Source: JBNKFQ01 sp050289385
GTDB taxonomy: Bacteria > Pseudomonadota > Gammaproteobacteria > Pseudomonadales > Porticoccaceae
Direction of reading: 5' to 3'
Length of the DNA stretch: 6,954 bases
Assembly (NCBI GenBank): GCA_050289385.1
Contig: JBNKFQ010000218.1
Span: 1-6,954, forward strand
Shown in pieces: positions 1 through 5,048 of this stretch (position 1 is the first letter of the stretch; each line of letters starts with the position of its first letter). A program made the translations under genes and the position numbers. The notes under the pieces were generated by a model that did not search any database, was not told where the DNA came from, and was given only the letters and a program-made list of their open reading frames with translations.

Positions 1-196
1 ATTCAGTCTTGCGCGAATACGCAGCCGGGCAAAAGCGCTGGTCTTTGTCCCGCAAGACCCAGTTCACCCAGGGTTTCAGCGGGTCAGGAATGGCGACATC
101 GTAATCAGCCCTAACCGGGGCAATCACAGAAATCATCAAGAGGAGCAGTATTCCACTCAGGGTCCTTGCGAGTAACGCCTTGCACAGTGTAATCAT
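1..196 (-). CDS. Exported protein of unknown function, 5' end only (partial)
   Basis: Read on the minus strand from ATG at 196-194, an open frame of 65 codons runs off the window start. The N-terminus is a textbook Sec signal peptide: a positively charged start with K6 and R11, a hydrophobic stretch (GILLLLMISVIAP, about residues 15-27) and a likely signal peptidase I site after VRA at residue 30. The visible mature part begins DYDVAIPDPLKPWVNWVL and contains a cysteine in RFCPAAY. A strong purine-rich ribosome binding site (AAGGGGGC) lies just upstream of the ATG, and a good promoter is found at 266-294, which together support the start. The gene is transcribed divergently from the serine hydrolase at 607. 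I do not recognise the family from 65 residues; it is likely periplasmic or envelope-associated. The product call stops there. Confidence 0.72.
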   Translation of the reverse strand, partial: MITLCKALLARTLSGILLLLMISVIAPVRADYDVAIPDPLKPWVNWVLRDKDQRFCPAAYSRKTE

Positions 197-265
197 TATT
201 GCCCCCTTCCCGAGAGTACTTGTAACGGCAACTGACCGCGATAGTAACAACTGCAGCGAGCTCAG

Positions 266-294
266 AGTATAGGAATCACCTGCATCTGAATCAA
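266..294 (-). promoter_or_regulatory. Sigma-70-like promoter for the exported protein gene at 1-196
   Basis: On the minus strand, TTGATT (294-289) and TATACT (271-266) are separated by exactly 17 bp. This matches the consensus at four of six -35 positions and five of six -10 positions. Transcription would start near 259, giving a leader of about 60 nt before the ATG at 196. Prediction from sequence only. Confidence 0.6.
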
Positions 295-329
295 TCGACC
301 CGAATGCCTGCAAACATAAAATATAATTT

Positions 330-376
330 ACATTAAATACTTACTTTAACTAACTGTAATAAAACAGTTTTAATGT
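330..376. promoter_or_regulatory. Nested palindromes in the divergent intergenic region (candidate operator)
   Basis: Two inverted repeats sit together in the AT-rich middle of the 410-bp gap between the divergent genes. The inner one is AACTGT (352-357), a 6-bp spacer, then ACAGTT (364-369), a perfect 18-bp dyad of typical operator size. The outer one has perfect 8-bp arms ACATTAAA (330-337) and TTTAATGT (369-376). The inner dyad touches the proposed -35 region of the plus-strand promoter, so a bound protein could block it. The XRE-cupin regulator encoded two genes downstream is the obvious candidate ligand, by inference only; AT-rich DNA also yields such dyads by chance. Confidence 0.35.
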
Positions 377-396
377 TGATTGAATTCTGGTATACG
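368..396 (+). promoter_or_regulatory. Tentative extended -10 promoter for the serine hydrolase operon
   Basis: TGGTATACG at 388-396 reads as an extended -10 element (TG at 388-389, TATACG at 391-396). Seventeen bp upstream is only a poor -35 (TTTTAA, 368-373), which extended -10 promoters tolerate. Transcription from about 403 would give a leader of about 200 nt. Another promoter in the AT-rich stretch at 430-475 cannot be excluded (for example TTGACT at 450-455, which lacks a well-spaced -10). Confidence 0.3.
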
Positions 397-558
397 ACAC
401 GGCACTGACCAATACACAAACAGGTAAGTTTTCATATTTGAAAATTATTTTGACTTATGAAATTTAATCGATAGACTGAAAGCGCGTTAACAGGCCCCGG
501 AATTGCCCGGTCAACCCAAATCACAACTCTGGTGATTTCCATCAATCTTCTTTGAAAA

Positions 559-576
559 CCGTCTGTCAGCAGACGG
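559..576 (+). promoter_or_regulatory. Perfect leader hairpin upstream of the serine hydrolase gene
   Basis: CCGTCTG (559-565) and CAGACGG (570-576) form a perfect 7-bp stem closed by a TCAG tetraloop. It ends 19 nt before the GGAGA ribosome binding site (596-600). On the plus strand it is followed by mixed sequence, not a T-run, so it is not an evident terminator of the coding transcript; on the minus strand it is followed by TTTT. It may stabilise the mRNA or be a protein or ribosome regulatory site; the function is unknown. Confidence 0.45.
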
Positions 577-606
577 CAATTCCTGCAAACTATTCGGAGA
601 TTAAAA

Positions 607-2079
607 ATGCACAGCAAAAATTTCATTATGTCAGCGGCACTGTTGCTGCTCGCAGCCAGCAACCAGTTGTTTGGCGCTGACGATTCCCGCTTCGACGGCA
701 TACGCGACACCGTCAAACAACATCTGCTCAACGACAATGTTCCCTCGGTATCCATCGCCGTCGCCAAAGACGGAAAAATTATCTGGGAAGAGGCATTCGG
801 TTACGCCAACAAGGAAAAAAAGATTGCCGCAACACCCGATACCCTGTACTCGATGGCATCCATATCAAAGCCCATTGCCGCAACCGGATTGATGGTGCTG
901 GTGAAACGCGGTCTGGTAGATCTGGACAAACCCATAAACGACTACCTGGGTGATGCCAAACTTGTCGCCCACATCGGTGACGCAAAGGATGCAACCGTTC
1001 GCCGCGTCGCCAATCACACCTCCGGCCTGCCCCTTCACTACCAGTTTTTTTATGACGACGAAGACACCAAACGCCCGCCAATGGAAGAGAGCATTCGCCG
1101 CTACGGCCACCTCGTTTACCAGCCCGGTGAAATGATGCAGTACTCGAACTTTGGCTTTGGCCTGATCGACCATGTGATCAGCCGGGTTTCCGGCAAGGCC
1201 TACGCCGACTTCATGCGCGAGGAGGTGTTCCTGCCGCTGGGCATGAAGCACAGTTCCGCCGCTCGCCCGGTGCGCTTTAAAGATGAGCAAATCGCCGTGC
1301 GTTACATGCCCAACGGCACGCCGGTACCTTTTTATACTTTTGACCACCCCGGCGCCTCTGCCGCATATATCAGCGCCCACGATCTGGTGCGTTTTGGCAT
1401 GTTTTTTCTGAAAAACAATCTGCCCGATCAAAAACCCGTTTTGTCCAATGCGGAAATAGACGATATGCTGCGCCCCACGTTTGAAACCACCAGCCTCGGC
1501 GGTAAAAGAAGTATTGGCGTATCCTGGATGCACAGCGAGCAGGAAGGTCGCCAGACCTTTGGTCACACCGGCGGCATGGCGGGCGTTTCCACGTATTTGA
1601 CCATGGTGCCCAAAGAAAATATTGCCATCGTTGTGCTCACGAACACCGGCAGCTCGCGTGTGCCCGGCGGCCTTGTCAATCAGATTATGGATGTGCTGAT
1701 TCCCACGCAAGAGCAACAGGCTGCGCACGATCTGAGCGAGCTGAACGGCAAATGGCAGGGGCAAATTGAAACTTACAATGGCAAGGTCGCCGTCAACCTG
1801 AGCATTTTGGCAAATAACGATGTTCAAATTCGCGTAGGCAAGGGCAAGCAGCAAACCATCTCAACCGGTAAAATCAATTACGATGGGCTCCTGACTGTTC
1901 GCAATGTAGAGGGTAATATCGGAACCAGCGATGCTGCACGCTACCCCTATACCCTGAGTTTCACATTAAAAAAACGCGGTGATGTGTTAAACGGCTATGT
2001 TACGGCTTCATCCGACCCCATGGCAGACCGGCTTGGCAACGCACAGTCCCACTGGACCGAACTGCAGCGAGTGCATTAG
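607..2079 (+). CDS. Exported serine hydrolase, beta-lactamase/S12 superfamily
   Basis: A 490-residue protein with a signal peptide (hydrophobic MSAALLLLAASNQLFGA, cleavage likely after A24), so probably periplasmic or secreted. The catalytic signature of the class C beta-lactamase/DD-peptidase/EstB-like fold is complete: SxxK as S85-I-S-K88 with the nucleophile serine, the YxN motif Y179-S-N181, and the third-strand motif HTGG at 320-323 in place of the KTG of true beta-lactamases. Further conserved pieces are NHTSGLP (136-142) and FGHTGGMAG. The catalytic domain spans about 27-365; residues 375-490 form a beta-rich C-terminal extension (GKWQGQIE onwards), as in many large S12-like hydrolases. 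The ATG is preceded by GGAGA with 7-nt spacing. Substrate is not predictable: esterase, D-aminopeptidase/amidase or DD-carboxypeptidase activity are all possible. It is followed by its probable regulator 34 bp downstream. The HTGG motif and extra domain argue against naming it a resistance beta-lactamase. Confidence 0.9.
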   Translation: MHSKNFIMSAALLLLAASNQLFGADDSRFDGIRDTVKQHLLNDNVPSVSIAVAKDGKIIWEEAFGYANKEKKIAATPDTLYSMASISKPIAATGLMVLVKRGLVDLDKPINDYLGDAKLVAHIGDAKDATVRRVANHTSGLPLHYQFFYDDEDTKRPPMEESIRRYGHLVYQPGEMMQYSNFGFGLIDHVISRVSGKAYADFMREEVFLPLGMKHSSAARPVRFKDEQIAVRYMPNGTPVPFYTFDHPGASAAYISAHDLVRFGMFFLKNNLPDQKPVLSNAEIDDMLRPTFETTSLGGKRSIGVSWMHSEQEGRQTFGHTGGMAGVSTYLTMVPKENIAIVVLTNTGSSRVPGGLVNQIMDVLIPTQEQQAAHDLSELNGKWQGQIETYNGKVAVNLSILANNDVQIRVGKGKQQTISTGKINYDGLLTVRNVEGNIGTSDAARYPYTLSFTLKKRGDVLNGYVTASSDPMADRLGNAQSHWTELQRVH

Positions 2080-2113
2080 GGCAGGCCAAATCAAAGACAA
2101 CAAAGAGAGCAAT

Positions 2114-2698
2114 ATGACCCCGGAAATCAGCCAGTACGGTGAATGCATAAAAAGAGTTCGACGCGAAAACAACTGGACTCTGAAAGAACTGAGTGCTCGT
2201 ACTGGTATTCCGGTCTCAAGCTTGTCAAAGGTTGAGAGGGGGCTGCTCGCCCTCTCTTTTGCCAATTTACAAAAACTTGCCGGGGGGCTGAAGATCAGCT
2301 TTACCGACCTGCTGGAAAGCCCCCAAACAGCCACCTCCGCCAAGAGCGGTTTAAAAAGTGTAACCCGCTGCAACACAGGCGTTAAATTCAATACCGATAC
2401 TTACGCCTACGAAAACCACGCAACCGACATCAAAAACAAAAAGATGGAAACCATGGTTGTGCGAGCTGTTGCGCGCACGATAGAAGAACACAGCAAACTT
2501 GAGCAGAACAGCCACACTGGAGAAGAATTTATCTATGTGCTGGAAGGCAGTGTGCGTGTTTATACCGAGCATTACGAACCGGAAGACCTGAACAAGGGCG
2601 ACAGTATTTATATCGACTCATCCATGTGGCACGCCATTGTCAGCACCAGTGAAGAAGACGCCCTTTTTCTGTCTGTTTGTTCGAATGACCGCGTCTGA
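2114..2698 (+). CDS. XRE-family transcriptional regulator with C-terminal cupin sensor domain
   Basis: A 194-residue protein. Residues 10-67 are an XRE/Cro helix-turn-helix (IKRVRRENNWTLKELSARTG, then SSLSKVERG as the recognition helix region, ending FTDLLE). A linker leads to a cupin_2 barrel at about 112-190: motif 1 is HTGEEFIYVLEGSVRVY (H134, E137/E138, G145) and motif 2 is GDSIYIDSSMWHAI (G162, H173). This architecture is that of the PuuR/SutR-like regulators, in which the cupin binds a small-molecule effector or metal. I chose ATG 2114 because the HTH begins directly after it; an upstream in-frame start at 1997 would overlap the hydrolase gene and add 39 residues of unrelated sequence. 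The ribosome binding site is weak (AAGAGAG). With only 34 bp after the hydrolase stop, it is probably co-transcribed and may regulate its own operon, perhaps through the palindromes at 330-376 (inference). The effector is unknown. Confidence 0.9.
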   Translation: MTPEISQYGECIKRVRRENNWTLKELSARTGIPVSSLSKVERGLLALSFANLQKLAGGLKISFTDLLESPQTATSAKSGLKSVTRCNTGVKFNTDTYAYENHATDIKNKKMETMVVRAVARTIEEHSKLEQNSHTGEEFIYVLEGSVRVYTEHYEPEDLNKGDSIYIDSSMWHAIVSTSEEDALFLSVCSNDRV

Positions 2699-2739
2699 AA
2701 ATAGTCTGCCAAAAAAAATAAAAAAATATAAAAAACACA

Positions 2740-2767
2740 CTTGAAAATCTGTTTTCCGACCTCAATC
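2740..2767 (+). promoter_or_regulatory. Heat-shock (sigma-32-type) promoter of the hsp20 gene
   Basis: CTTGAAA at 2740-2746 is an exact match to the sigma-32 -35 consensus. After a 13-bp spacer, CCTCAATC at 2760-2767 resembles the CCCCATNT -10 (four of the seven fixed positions). A sigma-70 reading fails, since no acceptable -10 lies 16-18 bp from TTGAAA. Directly upstream, 2711-2735 is almost pure A/T and could act as an UP element. Transcription would start near 2774, giving a leader of about 80 nt that contains the thermometer described separately. Confidence 0.6.
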
Positions 2768-2782
2768 TGGTAAATGCACAAC

Positions 2783-2858
2783 TGCTGATTCGGTAAACTC
2801 TGTGTCAGCAACAATCGACTTTATATCGTATTGCTTCTAAAGGAGGATATGCTATGAA
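2783..2858 (+). promoter_or_regulatory. ROSE-like RNA thermometer in the hsp20 5' leader
   Basis: Two stem-loops are seen. The first pairs TGCTGA (2783-2788) with TCAGCA (2805-2810). The second covers the translation start: CUUC (2834-2837) pairs with GGAG (2842-2845, one U-G) around a UAAA loop; G2833 is a single bulge; CGUAUU (2827-2832) pairs with GAUAUG (2846-2851); after a U2826/C2852 mismatch, UUUAUA (2820-2825) pairs with UAUGAA (2853-2858). Hence the complete Shine-Dalgarno GGAGG (2842-2846) and the AUG (2854-2856) are both sequestered. The bulged G lies within UUGCU (2831-2835), the conserved U(U/C)GCU signature of ROSE elements, which are known to control Hsp20 genes in alpha- and gammaproteobacteria by melting at heat-shock temperature. 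Pairing was worked out by hand; the assignment to the family is by motif, leader position and gene context. Confidence 0.82.
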
Positions 2859-3336
2859 CTCAATTGACTTAACCCCACTATATCGCACCAGCATTGGCTT
2901 TGACCGTCTGGCGTCATTGCTGGACAACACACTGAATACCGACGCCGTTGCACCGGGCTATCCACCGTACAATATCGAAATGCTCGATGAAAACCGCTAC
3001 GCCATTACGTTGGCGGTAGCAGGCTTTGATCAAAGCGAACTGGATATTCAGGTGGAGAAAGGTGTGCTGAGTGTTCGCGGACAAAAAACAACTGAAGAAA
3101 ATCGCAAATACCTGCATCAGGGTATTGCCAATCGCGCGTTTGAACGCAAATTTAACCTTGCCGATTATATCGAGGTCACTGGCGCCGATCTTAAGAAGGG
3201 CCTGCTGACTATCAATCTGGTGAAGGAAATTCCGGAAGCAATGAAACCGAAAAGCATTGCTATCAGAGCGACTGACAGTGTTCTGGAACACAACACCAAA
3301 GCAAAAACAGCCAGCAATAAGGATCGGGCTGCCTGA
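2854..3336 (+). CDS. ibpA: Small heat-shock protein, IbpA/Hsp20 family
   Basis: A 160-residue cytoplasmic holdase chaperone that binds unfolding proteins in aggregates and hands them to the DnaK/ClpB system (family knowledge). The N-terminus MNSIDLTPLYRTSIGFDRLASLLD is the IbpA-type arm. The alpha-crystallin domain spans about 36-126 (YPPYNIEMLDENRYAITLAV, then LDIQVEKGVLSVRG), with the A-x-x-x-n-G-v-L-like signature at LKKGLLTINL (113-122). The C-terminal IxI anchor is IAI at 135-137 in PKSIAIRA, followed by a basic tail. Length is slightly above the 137-142 residues of the E. coli proteins because of that tail. Start ATG 2854 has a near-perfect Shine-Dalgarno (AAAGGAGG) with 7-nt spacing, but it is locked in the ROSE-like hairpin; a sigma-32-like promoter lies about 90 bp upstream. 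Only one copy is seen in this window. The gene is followed by a hairpin and then by a DegQ-type protease gene. Confidence 0.95.
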   Translation: MNSIDLTPLYRTSIGFDRLASLLDNTLNTDAVAPGYPPYNIEMLDENRYAITLAVAGFDQSELDIQVEKGVLSVRGQKTTEENRKYLHQGIANRAFERKFNLADYIEVTGADLKKGLLTINLVKEIPEAMKPKSIAIRATDSVLEHNTKAKTASNKDRAA

Positions 3337-3340
3337 CATC

Positions 3341-3373
3341 TCGAAAGGCTGCGACTTGGTCGCAGCCTTTCGA
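3341..3373 (+). terminator. Strong intergenic hairpin between ibpA and degQ
   Basis: A perfect 15-bp stem, TCGAAAGGCTGCGAC (3341-3355) against its complement at 3359-3373, closed by a TTG loop, starts 5 nt after the ibpA stop. The tail ATATATTGTGTTTT is only a loose U-run, so termination may be partial. It may act as an attenuator or as a 3' stabiliser of the ibpA message, with read-through feeding degQ. Confidence 0.7.
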
Positions 3374-3411
3374 ATATATTGTGTTTTAATCATCTGATTA
3401 AGGAGCACACG

Positions 3412-4779
3412 ATGACAATCAGAGTGATTGTTTGTTTATTTGCCCTGTTTTTATTACCTGTTTCGGCTGCCACAGCCAGTTTGCCTACGGTGGACTCTCA
3501 GGGTAATCCTTTGCCCTCGCTGGCCCCCATGCTTAAAAAAATTAACCCTGCCGTAGTGAACATATCGACCTACTCGAAGCAGTCATACACTTACAATCCG
3601 TTGCTGAACGACCCTTTTTTTCGCCGCTTCTTTAATATTCCTGACGATCAACAATTTCGGCAACAACAACCTCAAAAACGTCAGCAAAGTGCAGGCTCGG
3701 GCGTAATTGTCGATGCTGGCGACGGCATTGTTATGACCAACTATCACGTGATCAAGGGCGCTGACGAAGTACAAGTTTCATTAGTTGACGGTAGAAGCTA
3801 TGAAGCAAAAGTGATCGGCTTTGACCCGGAACTGGATATCGCCATTCTAAAAATAGACTCAGATGGCCTGTCAGAAATCAAACTGGCCGATTCAAATGTT
3901 CTTGAAGTCGGTGACTTTGTGGTCGCCATCGGTAACCCCTTCGGTCTGGGCCAAACGGTTACGACAGGAGTGGTTAGTGCACTGGGACGAACAGGTTTGG
4001 GCATTGAAGGTTATGAAAACTTTATTCAGACCGACGCTTCGATCAATCCCGGCAACTCGGGGGGAGCACTGGTAAATTTGCGCGGTGAACTGATCGGTAT
4101 CAACACGGCCATTATCGCGCCCTCCGGAGGCAACGTCGGCATTGGCTTTGCGATTCCAATCAATATGGCAAGGGCCAGTATGCAGCAAATTCTGCAACAC
4201 GGAGAGGTCAAACGCGGTCAGATCGGTATTGGAATCCAGGATATCACTCCCGATTTGCGGGCGGCGTTCAATCTGGAAAATGGCCAGCGCGGCGTGCTGA
4301 TATCCAATGTTGCCGAAGACTCACCTGCTGAAAAAGCAGGCCTGCAACCCGGTGATGTGGTGTTGTCTGTGGATGGTGCCGATACCCTGTCCACCGGACA
4401 GCTGCGCAGTCAACTCGGCATGCGGGCTATCGGCGAAACAGTTCAAATGACCATTTTGCGCGAAGGCACCAGACGAACAGTTGCCGTCGAGGTTGGCGAA
4501 CCGCAATCCGCTGCCGATATCAATGGCAACCTGCACCCTCTGCTGGAAGGTGTTCAATTTGAAAACAATCCCGAAGGCTATGGCGTGCTGGTTTCGGCGC
4601 TGGCGTCAAATTCAACTGCCGCCTACAGCGGGCTGCGCCCCGGCGATATTATTGTGGGTGTCAACAGACAACGGGTCAGCGACATCGATTCCTTCAAGCG
4701 GGCACTGCAACTCAGCCAGTCGTCTGTGCTTTTGTACATAAATCGCAACGGAAGCTCTCTGTATATTGTTATTCGGTAA
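3412..4779 (+). CDS. degQ: DegQ/HtrA-family periplasmic serine protease with two PDZ domains
   Basis: A 455-residue S1C protease/chaperone of the periplasm that degrades misfolded envelope proteins (family knowledge); E. coli DegQ is also 455 residues. A signal peptide (VIVCLFALFLLPVSAATA, cleavage about residue 22) starts the protein. The catalytic triad is H112 (TNYHVI), D142 (ELDIAIL) and S216 (GNSGGAL). A short LA loop lies at about 54-92, rich in Q and aromatic residues, nearer to DegQ than to the longer DegP loop. PDZ1 covers about 267-362 (carboxylate-binding GQIGIGIQD), PDZ2 about 378-455 (GYGVLVSALASNSTAAYSGLRPGD). Start ATG 3412 has AGGAG at 3401-3405 with 6-nt spacing; an in-frame ATG at 3379 would only prefix 11 residues and spoil the signal peptide. 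Only 38 bp separate the hairpin from the start, with no convincing promoter there, so expression probably depends on ibpA read-through. All active-site residues are present. Confidence 0.95.
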   Translation: MTIRVIVCLFALFLLPVSAATASLPTVDSQGNPLPSLAPMLKKINPAVVNISTYSKQSYTYNPLLNDPFFRRFFNIPDDQQFRQQQPQKRQQSAGSGVIVDAGDGIVMTNYHVIKGADEVQVSLVDGRSYEAKVIGFDPELDIAILKIDSDGLSEIKLADSNVLEVGDFVVAIGNPFGLGQTVTTGVVSALGRTGLGIEGYENFIQTDASINPGNSGGALVNLRGELIGINTAIIAPSGGNVGIGFAIPINMARASMQQILQHGEVKRGQIGIGIQDITPDLRAAFNLENGQRGVLISNVAEDSPAEKAGLQPGDVVLSVDGADTLSTGQLRSQLGMRAIGETVQMTILREGTRRTVAVEVGEPQSAADINGNLHPLLEGVQFENNPEGYGVLVSALASNSTAAYSGLRPGDIIVGVNRQRVSDIDSFKRALQLSQSSVLLYINRNGSSLYIVIR

Positions 4780-4783
4780 AGCC

Positions 4784-4803
4784 CCTGCCCAACGTGGAGC
4801 AGG
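4784..4803 (+). other. Small hairpin after degQ
   Basis: CCTGC and CCA (4784-4791) pair with TGG and GCAGG (4795-4803) around an ACG loop with one bulged A at 4798, beginning 4 nt after the stop codon. No T-run follows, so it is at most a weak terminator or a 3'-end protector. A second small palindrome, ACCATA-GAG-TATGGT, lies at 4808-4822. Confidence 0.35.
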
Positions 4804-4819
4804 ACACACCATAGAGTAT

Positions 4820-4879
4820 GGTTAGCGCGGCGTATCCACCATGATGATGGCAGAACCTGGTAGATACGCTGCGCTAATC
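4820..4879. repeat. Inverted pair of REP-like palindromes (BIME/REPIN-like)
   Basis: TTAGCGCGGCGTATC (4822-4836) and GATACGCTGCGCTAA (4863-4877) are inverted copies differing at one position, which is a tolerated G-U in RNA. Pairing extends outward to 4820/4879 and, after one mismatch, inward with ACCA (4838-4841) against TGGT (4858-4861), leaving a 16-nt loop. The unit GGTTAGCGCGGCGTATCCACC is itself a rough palindrome starting with GG and ending in CC, the pattern of extragenic REP units. Two units in opposite orientation around a short spacer form a typical REPIN/BIME. It lies between convergent genes, where such units usually sit, and may limit transcription or protect mRNA ends. The family assignment is by shape, not by database match. 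Confidence 0.6.
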
Positions 4880-4909
4880 CAGCCTGCCAGACTTTGATTT
4901 CGATTCAAG

Positions 4910-5048
4910 GGCACCTCTAAAAACTCACTTTTGCCGATGAGTGCAAGGCGGTGCCGCGCAGAGAACCGCAGTGTATACGGCATACATGAGGATTCGAGCA
5001 CGGCGCCAACGCCACAATCGCGGGAAAAGTGAGTTTTTAGAGGTGCCA
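4910..5048. mobile_element. MITE-like element with 23-bp terminal inverted repeats
   Basis: Perfect 23-bp inverted repeats at 4910-4932 and 5025-5047 (outer ends GGCACCTCTAAAAACTC and its complement) bound an interior that is itself imperfectly palindromic and folds about TGTAT-ACGGC-ATACA at 4972-4986. The element contains no gene. TCAAG occurs immediately before it (4905-4909) and again at 5049-5053, which is consistent with a 5-bp target-site duplication if the right end is 5048. Small size, long terminal repeats, no transposase and an intergenic position are the marks of a non-autonomous element; a large hairpin-type dispersed repeat is an alternative. It touches the end of the AP endonuclease gene. 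The mobilising transposase family cannot be told from this copy. Confidence 0.7.

Noticed and set aside
865..1854. Long minus-strand open frame (329 codons) opposite the serine hydrolase
   Set aside because: It is a shadow of the well-supported hydrolase frame; no recognisable domain or ribosome binding site.
607..2079. Antibiotic-resistance beta-lactamase
   Set aside because: Although SxxK and YxN are present, the third motif is HTGG and there is a long extra C-terminal domain, typical of general S12-like hydrolases and esterases.
1997..2113. Upstream in-frame start for the XRE-cupin gene
   Set aside because: It overlaps the hydrolase gene; the added residues are its out-of-frame translation, and the HTH domain begins right after ATG 2114.
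2699..2739. Rho-independent terminator after the XRE-cupin gene
   Set aside because: There is an A-rich tract but no preceding stem on the plus strand; the GTCTG motifs at 2692 and 2704 are direct, not inverted, repeats.
3356..3380. Possible degQ promoter TTGGTC/TATATT
   Set aside because: The spacer is only 13 bp and the -35 lies in the hairpin loop and stem; not credible as a sigma-70 promoter.
2914..3408. Minus-strand open frame of 164 codons across the hsp20 gene and hairpin
   Set aside because: It is antisense to a clear Hsp20 protein and shows no family motif.
3379..3411. Upstream ATG for degQ
   Set aside because: No ribosome binding site is seen there, and it would precede the signal peptide with 11 irrelevant residues; ATG 3412 has AGGAG at good spacing.
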